Part shown: one piece after another, positions 1 to 13,700 of the stretch | How the letters are laid out: the number at the start of each line of letters is the position of its first letter | Position numbering within the stretch: the stretch's first letter is position 1 | DNA from: Rhabdornis inornatus | Lineage: Eukaryota; Chordata; Aves; Passeriformes; Rhabdornithidae | Reading direction: 5' to 3' | NCBI GenBank assembly: GCA_013397075.1 | Contig: VWZS01000638.1 | Coordinates: 2,120,825-2,184,824 of the forward strand | DNA: 64,000 nt | Made by a program: the position numbers and the translations under genes | The notes under the pieces: model-generated | Told to the model about the DNA's origin: nothing | Database searches by the model: none | The model's input: only the letters and a program-made list of their open reading frames with translations

Positions 1-270
1 GGGTCTTCCCTGGGGTAGTGCGCGCCCCGGTTGATGCTGCGGGGTTGGCAGTCCTGCCCGGGGAAAAGCGGCCGGGAGAATCTCGGTGTCACAACAGTGT
101 CGCGGCTGTTGTGCTTTTCCCGGCTGTCCGCGGGGGTGCGGAGCCTCTCTCCGCTGGCAGGTCGCGGCTGAATGGCGGCAGGCGGGATCAGTCCCTGTGA
201 GTGTCCGGATCCCCCTCCTTCCCTCTGGTGGCGGCCGCTCACGAGAGCCGAGCGCGCTGGAATGGAAATC
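1..270. promoter_or_regulatory. GC-rich tail of a CpG island, start of HCFC2 intron 1
   Basis: The first roughly 250 bases are much richer in C+G and CpG than the following kilobases. They do not encode the expected N-terminal kelch sequence of HCFC2 in any plus-strand frame. The simplest reading is the downstream part of the HCFC2 promoter CpG island, already inside intron 1, with exon 1 (start codon and roughly the first 50 residues) just upstream of the window. Composition is seen directly; the link to HCFC2 is inferred. Confidence 0.6.
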
Positions 271-1577
271 TTGTTTGGAAAAGTAAACATGTTGGCATCG
301 GGAGCCTTTCCAAACAGGAAGCTGCCCAAGACCGATTTTATTTGTGGAAGATTAGACGCCTGAATAGTTACTGTACGGAATGCTGAGTGAGGCTGGAAAA
401 CTTGCGTGTAATTTCAGGGCTTGGGCCGAGACGGGAGAGTTCAGTCAATGATCTGTGCTTCTCAGTCGGCCAGTGTTGGCTGACTGAGGTTTCTTCAGGC
501 TGATTTTTTTTTCTGATAGCTTAAAGATCTACTATGTTTAAATCACATTTCTGAGGGGGAGAAGGAAAAAAATCTCTTAACCTTACTGTACTGACAAGTA
601 ATCCGAAGAAAACTCTTAGCATAGTTATGCCATCCGAACACAAGTTCTGACAGGTGCCTTTTCAGTGAGTCTTATCATGACTTGGTTTTTTTATTCCCAT
701 ACTTTCTGCTTAAGGTGTTTCCCCTTCGCAGCAGTGACAAAAAGGATCATGACTCAGTTGTTCCAGTTTCTGGATGAGTGCTTGGCCCAAACTGACCCTT
801 TTTATTCTGGAATTTAAGATGCAGGGTTATGACCTGAGCTGCCTGAGTGTGGGGTGTCATCCATGGCGCTTGCTATGCATGTGATGATTGTCGAGGAGCT
901 GGCACACACTGAGAGCATCTTAATCCCCTGCAGCAACGTCCACTGGAAGCTTCTAATTTCTTACTTCTTCTCTTCATGCTCATAAAGAAAGTGTAGGAAA
1001 AAGAAGACATTGTCCCCTGTAATTCTGAAATTCTGGAACAGTTCAGGCACCAATATGCTGCTTCTGGATCAGACAGTCTCAGTTGCTTTTTCTTGACTCT
1101 GTGCCTCTCCTCTCCCACTCTGTGGATGTTAAAATGGGTCCCAGAACAGTGTAATTAGTTTTTGAATAGGGCTATTAAGTCCGGGCACAGTGCCATGCTG
1201 CTGTAGCTCTAATAATTCTGTTTCTAGGGCTAGCTCCCTCTGAGTTAGCATGGTTATCTCTTTTGTGTGGAACTGCACTCGTGTTCCTCATTAGCCTTGG
1301 CAAGTCTATTAAATTGCTGGATGACCCTTCATGACTGATTTAATTGCAGTGACCTCATGGGCTCATTCATATAGTATCATTGGCTTGATAGAGGTGTTTG
1401 CTTTTCTTTTTATTAAAAAAAATAATAATTCATTTAAAACTTAGTGTGAAGCAAATAGCCCATTCAGTTATCTGCAGAAAAAAGGTAATCCTTTAGAAAG
1501 CAGAGGTGTTTAAAAATACATGTTTCAGTATTTCTAATCTTTTTTCCTCGTTTTTGGGTTTTTACTCCCTACTATAG
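271..1577 (+). other. HCFC2: HCFC2 intron 1, remainder
   Basis: AT-rich sequence leading to the acceptor at 1576-1577. I see no exon, RNA gene or recognisable repeat in it. The short open frames have no family resemblance. Confidence 0.6.
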
Positions 1578-1726
1578 TTACGAATCAATGGTTCCTTCCT
1601 GCTGTAAGGGGAGATATTCCTCCAGGCTGTGCAGCACATGGATTTGTTTGTGATGGTACCAGAATACTAGTTTTTGGAGGAATGGTTGAATATGGAAGAT
1701 ATAGCAATGATTTATATGAATTGCAG
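1578..1726 (+). CDS. HCFC2: HCFC2 exon 2
   Basis: The acceptor is actatag and the donor gtagga. It opens with two bases completing a split codon, then TNQWFLPAVRGDIPPGCAAH, nearly identical to mammalian HCFC2, and ends in the kelch motif with LYELQ. Confidence 0.97.
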
Positions 1727-4700
1727 GTAGGAAATTTATTAATATGTTTTGATTTTCAGGACTACTTTATTTATCTGTTTATGAAGAAACACATTTTATT
1801 TTACCAACTGCAGAGGAAAGTTAGATGATCTTTGCTCTTCTTCAGTAAGGTTTTCTCCATCTTAAGAATCTAAAGTTTATTCTAAATAACTTTGAAATAG
1901 AGACTTCCATCTAGTCTAAAGTATAATATATTTAATATTTTATTAATGTTACCTCTTACGCATCCCTTTTAACTAATATCCTAAGAAAAGCCCAGCATTC
2001 CCTTAAAATAATTCAGAAAATATACAAATGTTAATATTATATGAATTCTATTTGTTATGACTGACTATAAATGAAATTATTTCTGAATTAATTTTTCTTG
2101 TCTTTAAGGCAAGTCGATGGCTCTGGAAAAAAGTAAAACCTCAAGCTCCTTCAAATGGATCACCACCCTGTCCTCGGCTTGGCCACAGCTTTTCTTTGTA
2201 TGGTAACAAGTGCTATTTATTCGGTGGCCTGGCAAATGAAAGTGAAGATTCAAATAATAACGTTCCCAGGTATGCTGATTTGTCTTTGAATTTAATGGCT
2301 TTAAAACCAAATTACTAGATTTGACAGCTTTGAAAAGGAACATTCTAGGAGGCTGTTCTGCATACCAAGTACTCAAAGTTGGATTATTTGTGCAGTGAAG
2401 GGGTTACCTGTGAAAAAGGTTCCTTCTGCTAATCCCACAATATGGAACACTGAGTGACAGCTCTGACACTTTTGTCGGGAAACCTGAGTAGGCTTTGGTA
2501 TTTCTCCTAGTATTTTGGGTGATGTTTTGAAGAATGGCTTGTTTGTTAGAATTACCTCAATCAGAGAGTCTCATGAGTCATCAGGGAATTCATGATGGAT
2601 GTTTCTTCTGTATTGCTGTGAAAAACAGTTATGAATTCATCTGGAAATCTTTTACAATAACAGCTGAGGTTGCTGTTATTGTCAGCAAACTGTGCTATAA
2701 TGCTGAAGTTTTATATCCACATTCACCTGCAGTTTAGAGCACTTATATCTACTGAGCTATAAACTGGCAATTTCAAGCTCAGTAAACAAGAGGTATCTGG
2801 TGTGAATGCCAAGATTCAAAGACCATTATCTAAAAATAATTTGCTGATAGATTCAGCAAGTGGCTAATTGTGCATTGGCCAGTCTGAAGACATGAGAAAA
2901 CAAACAGCTTCTTCTCACTTTTGTTGGCTTAAGAGTTGCAGAAATTTCTCTCTAATACCTCTTGTGGTGTATTTCCCACAACTTTGCAGTTTATTAGGTG
3001 TCCATATGTAGCAATTTTTGCAATAAATGTTTTTGTGTTTCTTTCATGTAATACAGTGTAGCAAATAAGAGAGCATGTTTTCTCAGGGGCAACAAGATAT
3101 TAGTGTTGTTTTTTTTTGTTTGAAATCCATTTTAAATCCAGATTTGGTACTGTATCAAATGTTTTGAGTTTAAAACTCTACACCCTCCCAAGGCAGAAGT
3201 CTGTAATATTTGGAAGTGGTCAGGGTTTAAAGTGCACTTGTCATCATGCTTGTGAGTTTTTCATACTTTGACAATAATACCCTAGATATTTAAATGATTT
3301 CTATGAACTGGAGCTGCAACATGGGTCTGGCGTGGTCGGCTGGAGTATTCCTGTGACCAAAGGAATCTTGCCATCTCCCCGAGAATCTCACACAGCCATT
3401 GTATACTGCAGAAAAGATGTGGGGAGCCCAAAGATGTATATTTTTGGAGGCATGTGTGGCTGTCGACTTAATGATCTCTGGGAACTCGACATAGGTGAGT
3501 TGGTTTGCCAGCAGAACTCAGTGCTTACTCGCTGAGGGAGAAAATTACAGTTTAGAATGGTTAATTGCATGCTGTGGTGCAGATATTATTGAGACTGACC
3601 CCATAGTGTTAACCTTTTGTAATATTTGGAATTAAATAGATACAGTATTGTTTGCACATATTATTCTCACTGATTATGGGTACTTCATAAGATGGATATC
3701 ATAGTCTTTAAAGCACTCTAAAACAAAATTGAATAACCATAATGAAACCATAATTTATGTTTTTGATAAACACTTAGTTTGTCAGTATTTCTTGTGATTT
3801 TTTAAAGAATTTCCAAGTGCGTGTTATTGCACCCTCTTTCTTAAAGTAGCCATCTTAAAAAGGTGAAATTTAGCTTTGCTGAGTATTAGAGGTATGTTCC
3901 CTCCTAAAATCCAGGTAGTGAAATACATAGCAACAAGATAATATTTTTTTGAGGCTTTTATTCTCTTTCTTTCAGAAACCATGACCTGGTCAAGACCAGA
4001 AACCAAAGGGACAGTACCACTGCCTCGTAGTCTCCATACGGCCAATGTAATAGGAAACAAGTATGTCTGTTGTTAAAAGCTCAACTCTAGAAAGGTACAC
4101 CTAGTAGGAGAATGATGATGCTTATCCACTACTGCTCAGTATAAACATCAGCCCTGTAGAGTAGTTTTCTGCTATTTCAGTACCACTGTTAACTCAAGGG
4201 TAGCAAACTGCCAGTGTTTTCATCCAGCAGAACAATCTGCCCAACCCACCAGTAGCTTTCTGGGCTTTTTGGAGCACCTTTGTGCATTCTGGGGCAGCCT
4301 CACCTGGGCCTGAGTTCTGTCAGGAGCGAGCTTCAGTGCCTCTATGTGTGTGTGACACAGATGAGGTAGCCATGCAAAGAAACTGCTCAAAGAGTAAAAC
4401 TAGTTCCAGGCAAAACTATTCCCCACTTTTCTGTAATCTGTCCCTCATTACTCTGCTTCTTGCCGATATTATTTGTTTTGGCAGGTAGCATTGATAAAAT
4501 GGATTTTTAAACATGGGTTTCAGTCCATTTTGTATCAATTTACAAGCTGGCATGAGGAGAAAGAGGCAAGGGAGTAAAGAAGTATGAAAGTTTTATATCC
4601 TCTGATCCAATAGCTTAGCTTTTTATTCTTGAAAATGTTAGTTTGTAGCCTGCATTATATTTTAAAATTTTGATATCTGAGTTAGATGCCAGTCATCTTA

Positions 4701-7700
4701 TTTCAGCATGACTTACCAAGGGGTCTGCAGTAAAGGATTGTAGAAATTCTGTTGTACATGTGGGATTTTTGGAGAGCATTAGCAGTTTGATGGTTTGCTA
4801 AATGTTACAGTATTAACTTCCATTTCTAGCAAGTTGTTCGAGGAGTTTCTGGGATTTTTTTTGTGTGGTTGGGTTTTTGAATCAGTTTACTCAAAAATTT
4901 CAGAAGGTAGATGTCTGCAACAGTACTTCACAAAGACAGTAGATACAAATAAAATTTGCAGTGAACCAAAACTATAACACACTGGAAATGTTCTTTTTTG
5001 TCCTTGTTTGAGAGAGCACATGCAGCAGATCTAGATGTTAATTGGCATTTCTTTTCTTTTTCCCTCTTCCCTCTTTTCCTGTATTTCAGAATGTATGTTT
5101 TTGGTGGATGGGTTCCACAGTCAACAGGAGGTGAAATTTCTGCTCCTGATAGTGAATGGAAGTGCACCGGTTCATTTTCTTACCTTAATTTGGGTTAGTG
5201 TTTCTGCCTTTCTGGGGCTGGGTATTTTGAATTAATATTTTCTTAACAGAGCAGAGTAACTATTTTGAAGACCTTGAAAAAAATTAAGATACATAGTTGT
5301 AATCCTGGCTGACTAAAGAAGTTGCCAGTTTTTTGCATGCTACTTGAAAAGTAATATTTTAATTACTATTTTTCTTTGAAGATTCACCAGGTTTGCTTCT
5401 TCAAATCTTGCTTAATACAACTTCAATACTAAGTAATGCTCCTTCTTCATTTATAAAGGAACACAGGAGACAGATTCTGAAATGAGGTTTTTCTAAGTAT
5501 GATAGTACCATCCCTGAATTCTCACCTTCTGATCTATTTGCCTGAGAGAGATAACCAGAGGTCAGAAAATTCAGCTTGTATGAACTGATTTTATCTTGTA
5601 CACTAATTGGAAAGTGACCTTCTCGTCATAATATTTCCATTTTAAATGCAGTTGTCTATAAAAAGAGAGGTGATTTATTTGCATTTTTATCTGAGCAGTT
5701 AAGTGTGTTAACATCTTTATTTCTTGTTTTGGAAAACATCCAGAAACTAAATGCTTTGAGTTTCATTTACTAGATACCACAGAATGGATAGGTCTGATCT
5801 CAGATTGCCAGGAGGACAAAAGTAACTTGTTACCAGGGCCAAGAGCAGGACACTGTGCTGTAGCTGTTGGCACTCGTCTGTATATCTGGAGTGGTAGAGA
5901 TGGTTACAGGAAAGCTTGGAACAATCAAGTTTGCTGCAAAGATCTTTGGTACCTTGATACTGGTGAGTCAGAAATGAGTAAGAGACTTGTACTATGTTCT
6001 ATGTTTTATTAACATATGGGAAGCTTGCATGATTGATGATCAGAACATCAAAGCTGTAGCAAACTGGAAGACTATTTACATTTTAAAAATTGTTTTTAAA
6101 TCATGCTTCACTGCTGGTTGTTTAAAGGCTATTACTTAAAATGAAAAAATTAGGAAGGATTATTTAAAGCCTCTGAAAAAGCTTAATGTTAAATTCTTTG
6201 CTGCATGCCATAGTCAGCTGATAAAAGATACTAAAGACTGTTTTGCCTGAACTCAGGGTTCCTGGCCTCTCCTTTTAGTGGTATTTTCTGCTACTACTTA
6301 CTTTTTTCGCCAAATCCCTTCTTCTCTTGGGATCATTGCTGCTGCTGCTTCCTCATCTCTTGGACTGCAAAAAGATACTCTTCAATCTAAGAAAGGACCA
6401 AATTGTTCCTGGGGATGAAGGGAATTCTGGAGCCTAATCACTCAGTAGTAGCTGCATTGATAGCAGGATACTGAGATGGTGTTGGGAGAGAGGGAATTAG
6501 AATAGAACTTTTTTTTTTCCTGTTTCATTTTTCACTCAAAAAATGAAAAGGAGTAGCAGGGGAGGGATGTACTTAAGATTGCAGCCTGGTCAGGCGTAGA
6601 GGCACATGAGAGGAGCAAGCCATTGGCATTAGTCATGTCTAGGCTTCAGCCTGTGCAGAAGAATTTAGAGAGAAAGCTCACTTCAGCTACACAGAGCAAG
6701 CTAAAAGGAAGAGGAATAATTTGTGAATTAGAGGTAGATGTAAAGCTTTAGGAGTCAAAGAGCTACATGCAGCATTTCACGAAAGCACAAGGATCTCCTG
6801 TCTTTAATCCCTACAATGATGTAGCTACAACCCAAAGGCCTACTGGCAGCAGAATAACCATTAAAAACAAAGCATCAAAACTGGAGCATATTTGAACACT
6901 TTGAAAAGGCACTGTAATTCTCTGACTTTACTTGCCACCTTTGACAGTGGTTTCTTGTTGGATCTGGTATATATTGTACATTAGTGAAAAAGGAGCAACT
7001 GTTTTTACTTGCAATATGCAGCTATTTAATAAACTGGGAAGGGAGGGCAATTTCTAACGTGCCATCTGTGTTTCATTGGTTTCTTGTAGAGAGACCTCAA
7101 GCACCATCACAGGTACAGCTGATCAGAGCTACAACCAATTCTTTTCAGTTGAAGTGGGATGAAGTACCTACAGTTGAAGGATATCTTCTTCAATTACATG
7201 CTGACTCACCAGTGCCAACTGTGGCTGGAAGTCCTGGTACTGGCATTCCTGAGACATCGGTGCTGAGTTCACAAGGTAGCAGTCAGATCACATTACAGTA
7301 ATGTTTGTGCACAGGCAGACTGGAGGGTTGCATAAGTAATAAATATGAGTTTGTTTTTTAAAGAACTGTTCTGTGAGAGAGAGACACTGTTTCTTTGGTT
7401 ACTCTCCAAATGCCTGCATCATAATTATGGAAAACTCCCCTTTGGTTCATTTCTGTTGGTTTTGGCCAGCTATCTGAATTATGAAAATATCTCTAGAATG
7501 CTGGGCATAAGTTGAGAAAGGAAACAGTGAGGAAGGGATTTTATCTGACTGTTTGGTTATATACACTTTCATTTCAGACTTACAACAAAGTTTTCCTTCA
7601 GGCAACTTTGGCCTCCCTCTTCTTCACTGAAATAGATTAAAACCATCATAATATTAAGTTTTATATAACTGATGGGAATTTGCTTTTGTTTACTTGCAAG

Positions 7701-10700
7701 GTGGCTGTTCTCTCCATCAGAGTCCACAGTCATTGCCTAGCGTCCCTTATCCAGAAATGAAAGTGGATCATCCCAGCCAAGCAAATAATCTCATTCCTAA
7801 TAACGTAAGTGTAAACTGAAAAATGCTTCAGTGCCAAAACAGTGTGGGAAGGTAGTGAACTGCCAGAACACTTTCTCAGTTTTAAAACTCCCTGCATACT
7901 TTTTAGGCCTTAGAAAAAAATCCCCAAATAAAACAAAAAGACACCTGCTGAAGTAGTTGTCTGCTTTCTTACATACTGTTTGCTTTTATTAATGAGAGAA
8001 AATCTTTCGAGTCCTCATGTTAATGTGGAAGGGAATTGCAACTGCATTGTCTTCCACAATGCCAGCTGGGAGCCTGACACCAACAGGAATACTATTCATC
8101 CTCAAAATGTTGGTGACATTAATGTGGGAAGCAAAAAGAAAAAGGCATATTCCTTCTTTATTAGTCTAGTTTAGTTTTATGCTAGTCTGCTTAGTTGTAA
8201 GTTCCTACAGCAGGTTAAATCCAGTTATTATCTTTCTGGTGTGCAGTTGTACACGTTCCTCTATTTCAACAATTGAACAGAAATAGTGAGGACAAACTCT
8301 GGCTAAAAAAATACCATTTTTAGAACTTTGGACCTTTTCTTAGTTGTGTGAAGTCTTGGATCTGTATGGGATCCATAATGTATTTCTGGAGAAAACACAT
8401 GCAGAAATACCATAAATTTTACTCAGGGTAGAAACATCTCAAGTACATGTCAGGAAAGCAAAGGTTGAAAGCCTCTGTAATTGTGATTTTCCCCATGCCC
8501 CAAAGTCCCCCTAGTAGACTAAATATACATAGCCATGAACTTCCATGTAATGATAAAATGTAGTGTGACTCTTCCAAGTCAACTCAGTGTTTGAGTCTTT
8601 GTTTTATAATGACTAAGGTAAGGATTGAGAGATTGATTTCTTGGTCTAATTTAAAGTAGTAGGGGGGATTGTTGGAGGAGTTTATATTATTGTTTATGAG
8701 CAAGCATTTTCATGCCATGTTTGCAATTGAAATTTCTGAATTTTGCAGTTTAACATTAACAAATGTGTTGTTTTGGTTAGGTCCAAGTTGCCCTTTCATC
8801 CAGTTCAAAAGCAGAAGGAAAAGAAAAGGTTGCAGCACCTGAAAACAAGGTTACACAGGAGACTATGAAAAACCATGCAGATGCTACAGGATTCAAAGAA
8901 TCAAATGCCCCTTCTCTTTTGCCTGTTTGTACTTCAAGTAAGATGACTATAGAAAAAAAAGAATTTAAAAGTGAGAGTTAAAATTCATCTCAAAAACATG
9001 AGATTGTTTCTGTCTTGTAATTTAAAATTATTTAAGAGTCTTTTATAAAAACCCAACTTGTGTTAGTTATTACTAAACGTCTTTTTAGAAGATAGGAAGA
9101 AAATTGAAATCTTAACTTGTTTGAAGTGTTGCAAGGTACATGAAATTCTCAATATATTCATTATTATGATGGCAAATCTGTCTATTTAAACATAAATAGC
9201 CATTTTTAGCATCAAGTAAAAAGGGACAGATGACATTTTACGACATTATGGCGATAGTAACTCAAACTGACGCTTTGTGTCTGTCTGTTAGCTGTGAAAA
9301 GCTATTGGCTGATGAAAAATTTCAGGCAATGTAGAGACAAGCATGTTTCTCTCTGACTATAGAGGAAGTAAATGATGACGAGGCTCTGATTTATGCATTT
9401 CACTGAAGTGCCTTAAGTTCAGTGTAGTGAATCCAGGCTTAATCACCTGATCTGTTTATAATTGACTTCTATGTATTTTATAGGTAGTTATATTTTTGTT
9501 TTCTTCATGGTGTAATTTAATTAGATATGGAAATTGTGCTTCATATTGCTAAGTGAGAAGCAGACTTCTACAGGGGTTAATCTTAAATTGATTGTTACAA
9601 ATCTGTTATACTGATTTGTGTGGATGCTTTATTTTAGTAGGGTTTTTTCCCAAATTAATTTTTTTGTGACCAAATACATATAAAACAGCAAGCTTAACTG
9701 TTTACATCCATCTGTTTATGACTGTGGAGACAGACTTCTGTTCAGTTATAAACCTAAAGTAAGCATTCGCAATCAATATAATCAGATCTGTTCTAACCTA
9801 ATTCTGAGCTAAACTCAGGCTTTATATGAAACTAAATCCATTAGACCAAACTGAGATTCGTTGTGTTATCAATATTGAATTCTTGCTAATACTTTCTATT
9901 TTTTTAAAGGTGCTCAGACATCAGCAAATGTAGGTGAATTACATGACTTGGACAAACAAAGTGTAAATCCTGATGCTTCTGTATCCAGTACTGTCTCCAG
10001 CACACAAACTATGGTAACCCAGCAGGCTGTTAAAACTGAATCATCAAGTACAAATGGGGCAGTTGTTAAAGATGAAACTTCACTAACAACATTCAATTCA
10101 AAATCTGAAGGTTTGAAATGTGTTTCACATACTGTATTTTGAGCCATGTATTTCTAAGGCCATCAGAGTTCCTCTAGTGTGGTGGGATTCCTGTCTTGAG
10201 TAGTACCTGGGGTGTAGATAGGGCTTCGGGCATTGAAGATCTCATGCAGCCTGGATGATCTCTGCTAGAATTTATACATCTTTTAAAATCAGGATATTCT
10301 TTCTGTGCATTTGTAAATCACCATGTTTCCTGTAAGTGAAAAGTCCTTTAAAATCTTCATTTATGCAGAGGTCCATTTTCTAAATATCAGTGGTAGGTGA
10401 TAGCCTGTTTTGCTGCTCATTGTACATTTGCATTCATTCAGTGCTTGTCTATTTAGTCAGCAAAAGGCTAAAATAGTAATCTTAGATGATTTTGATTTTA
10501 AGCAATCAATTTCTGACCTCTGTAATAAATATGGCAAATTAATGTGGCCAGCTCACTGCTGGTCTAATGTGCTGGCCTCTTCACAGTTTGCTGGAAATAC
10601 CCAAAATAAGCAGCAATGCAGAGCATAAATGGGTGGTTTTTCAAGTTTTGGTTTTGACAAATATCAACAGGCTGTGCTTGTTACTGTTTTGAGTGTTAAG

Positions 10701-13700
10701 CCAAGCACTGTTATTCTCATATTGATGTTGTGTGTAGTCTGATTTTTACCAAGCAATATTGTATTTTAAAAGCTAAACCCAGGAACACAAGCATAGAATA
10801 CTAATACTCCCATGTGTTACTCATGTGCTTAATCTTTTTTTTCTCCTAAGTTTCCATTTTATATTTAATGAATGCTCTGTTCCCATTTGTTAGGGTTGTT
10901 TACAGTTTAACTGCTTATGTTCAGAATTCAGACTATTGATGTCAGAAACAATGCAATCAAATTAAGAATTCGCATTTAGACTATTCATACAATGTCCCCA
11001 GTATGTGCCTCAATCTGGTATTTAGATTATTTGTTCACAAATATTTTATATCGATTTCATAATCCTGTCACTTTTTAGGATTTTTGGAGTCCTGCCTTCT
11101 GTTTGTATTATCTGTAGCAGCCTTCAGTGCCAGACTCTCAGAATTGTTCTGTGAATATGACAGAAGCCAAAATTAGTTTGTGTTATAAATAGAACTGCAT
11201 GCAAAAGAAGTCTGAGACATTCTTGTGCAACAAATACTTGTAAATGGCTATTAAGGTCAACTTTCGTACTCTGGTGGGTTTTGTATTAAATTTTTTCTGT
11301 TGCTTAAGTTTTTTAAATTTTATTTTTGTTTTTAGCTGCTGAAACTGCTTATGTCATGCCTTCAACAAGGGTCAGTAGTGGACAGACAAATGATTCACAC
11401 TCTTCTGTAAGTCTGAAAAAGTATAATGAAATTGCTTTACCTATTGTTCTGTTGGTTAGTTGTAAGGGCTCTTCTTTTTCCTTTAATTGTATTTCTGAAA
11501 GAAAAGCAGTGTTTATTTTGAGCTTGGAGTGAATAATACAGGGGTAAACATTTCTTTTGTAAAACTAATTGCATTGTGTGGGTTAGATGTGATTCTAAAG
11601 CAGTTGTGTAGTTGGGAGGAGATCCAAGTACATGTTTCAGCTGTTGAATCATTTTTATCAACTGGCACAGTGGAATGGTCTCTGCTGCATGATGTCCAAA
11701 TGTAAGAAGGTTTTCTGTATGCACAACTGAATTTAAAATGAACTATGTATTAGATCAGACTAGTGGTAGCTGCTGATTCTATAGATTTGAAACGTAACTT
11801 GACTGACATTTTGATGTTTTTCCCTAGAGGAGATGGGGACTGACTATGCAAGCTGTAAATACTGCCTGAAAAAGTAAATGCTTCCTATTTCACCTGCTTA
11901 CAACTTAATACACAAGCCCAAGGTGCCACTGTTGCCACCAAAAGTGAGGAACTAAGGATGGGGAGAAGCAGCTGCTAATAAAGGGTTGGGGTGCTTTTGC
12001 CAAGAGCAGCTGCAGCTCCTGCCCCATATCCATGCTAGCAGGATCATGGCCTGTCTGCTGGGCACCTGATTGTGCAAGTGCCCTCCCTGGTGCCTGGAGA
12101 CCAGCAAGAAAGCCAGTTTGTGTTTCTGGGTCAGTCAGGTGCAGTTTGCACGCCTTCTATCCCCATGGCCCCATGCCACAGCTGAGGGCTGTTCTCAGCT
12201 GCAGGCGAGTTCTGCAGTGCCTGACAAGGAGCACGTGGGGGCTGAGGTACAGCTGAGCCCCGGGGGAGATGCTGATGTTGGACCACCTTGGGAAACTTCT
12301 TGACCTTTGAGAGAAATTAACTCACAACAACATGCTGCTACAGACACCTAGTTCTACAGCTTTAAGCATCTTCCCCCCCATTCAGAATATCAGATGCGAC
12401 ATCCCAGTTGTTGCTTTTTAAATGACAGATTGTGTCTGAGTAAATGTATAAGAACCAGTTGGTTTTGCACAGTATTTTATTAATACATGCATATTCACTT
12501 GAAGGATAAGAAAGTAATACTGGTATGCAAGGGGGTTGTCTCTTACATATACTAGAGCCTTGACATTTTTTTCCATGGCATTGAAGTGTGGGTAATCTAC
12601 ATGACGTGTTCTTCAAATACTAGAGAGCTCCCCAGAGGCCGCCGGCACCCGTGAAAGCCAGGGACCGCCGCTGGTATGATGTGGGAATTTTTAAGAACAA
12701 CAGTGCTGTGGTGAGCCAGTTCTACTTGCTGCCAGAGGAAACAATGAACATCAATAGCAAGGTAGCTGCTGCTTCTCTGATGTAACTTGCACGTACCTAT
12801 TTCAGAATCTGTTGCTTATATAGTTCTCAACAAAATATGGGATTTTCCGATACTGCAGCAGAATCTGGTGCTTGTGGGAGTTTTGTATTTTATGACCAGT
12901 AATTCCTCATGTGTTTTTCTCACCTCTTTTTACTATTTCCTAAACTAAATTAATTTTATTTTGTTGTTGTATGTGTGGTAATACAAAATATCTTATTTTG
13001 CTATTACTAATTATTTTCTTATTTCTTGCCTTCGGAAACAATTTTAGGCTTACTAAACTTCCAAGCCAGTAAAATTCTTAAAAACTGAAAACCCCATAAT
13101 TTCTTAATATGTTATTTCAGTCAAGCATTGAAATGCTTCAGTTTCTTCTCTGCTCCCAGAATCTTTGCATAAAAATTGTTAAAGATACTAATAAGACATA
13201 GGCTAGGCTGTTTAAAAAGTCTAGATCTGGAACTGTAGTGGCTTTCATATTAGATCTTTCTAACTTAATGTTTGGTACCTGTAAGTTGATACATGAAAAC
13301 TATGAGTGTGAAACTTGCAAAAGTGTAACAATTTTGATGGTAAAAGTGTAAATTAGTGATGTCCTAGTTAACTGGAAACAAAAATTGGGTTTTCTTCAGA
13401 CAGAAACAAAATAACAGAAATCTTTCTTTGAAAGCACTTCACTATAAATATTCTGTGTCTTAGTTTTAAAGGGCACAGTACATTGCACAGTGTTTACATT
13501 GACTGTGGTCCTTTTTCACATTATTCAGTAGGAAAATAGTTATACTGTTAGGATCAGTGATGCATCAATGTAGATTTTAATCATGGAAGTGTGGTTGCAC
13601 ATAATGTTTCAGAAAGCTATTTGTTACTAACTTACAGTGCTTTTCCTTAAAAACATTTTGATCACCTACACATCACACTGCAGCTCCTAATGTTAGGAAT

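Noticed and set aside
1..300. HCFC2 exon 1
   Set aside because: No frame encodes the expected kelch start (HGHRAVAIRELM-like) and there is no donor in the right phase; exon 1 must lie upstream.
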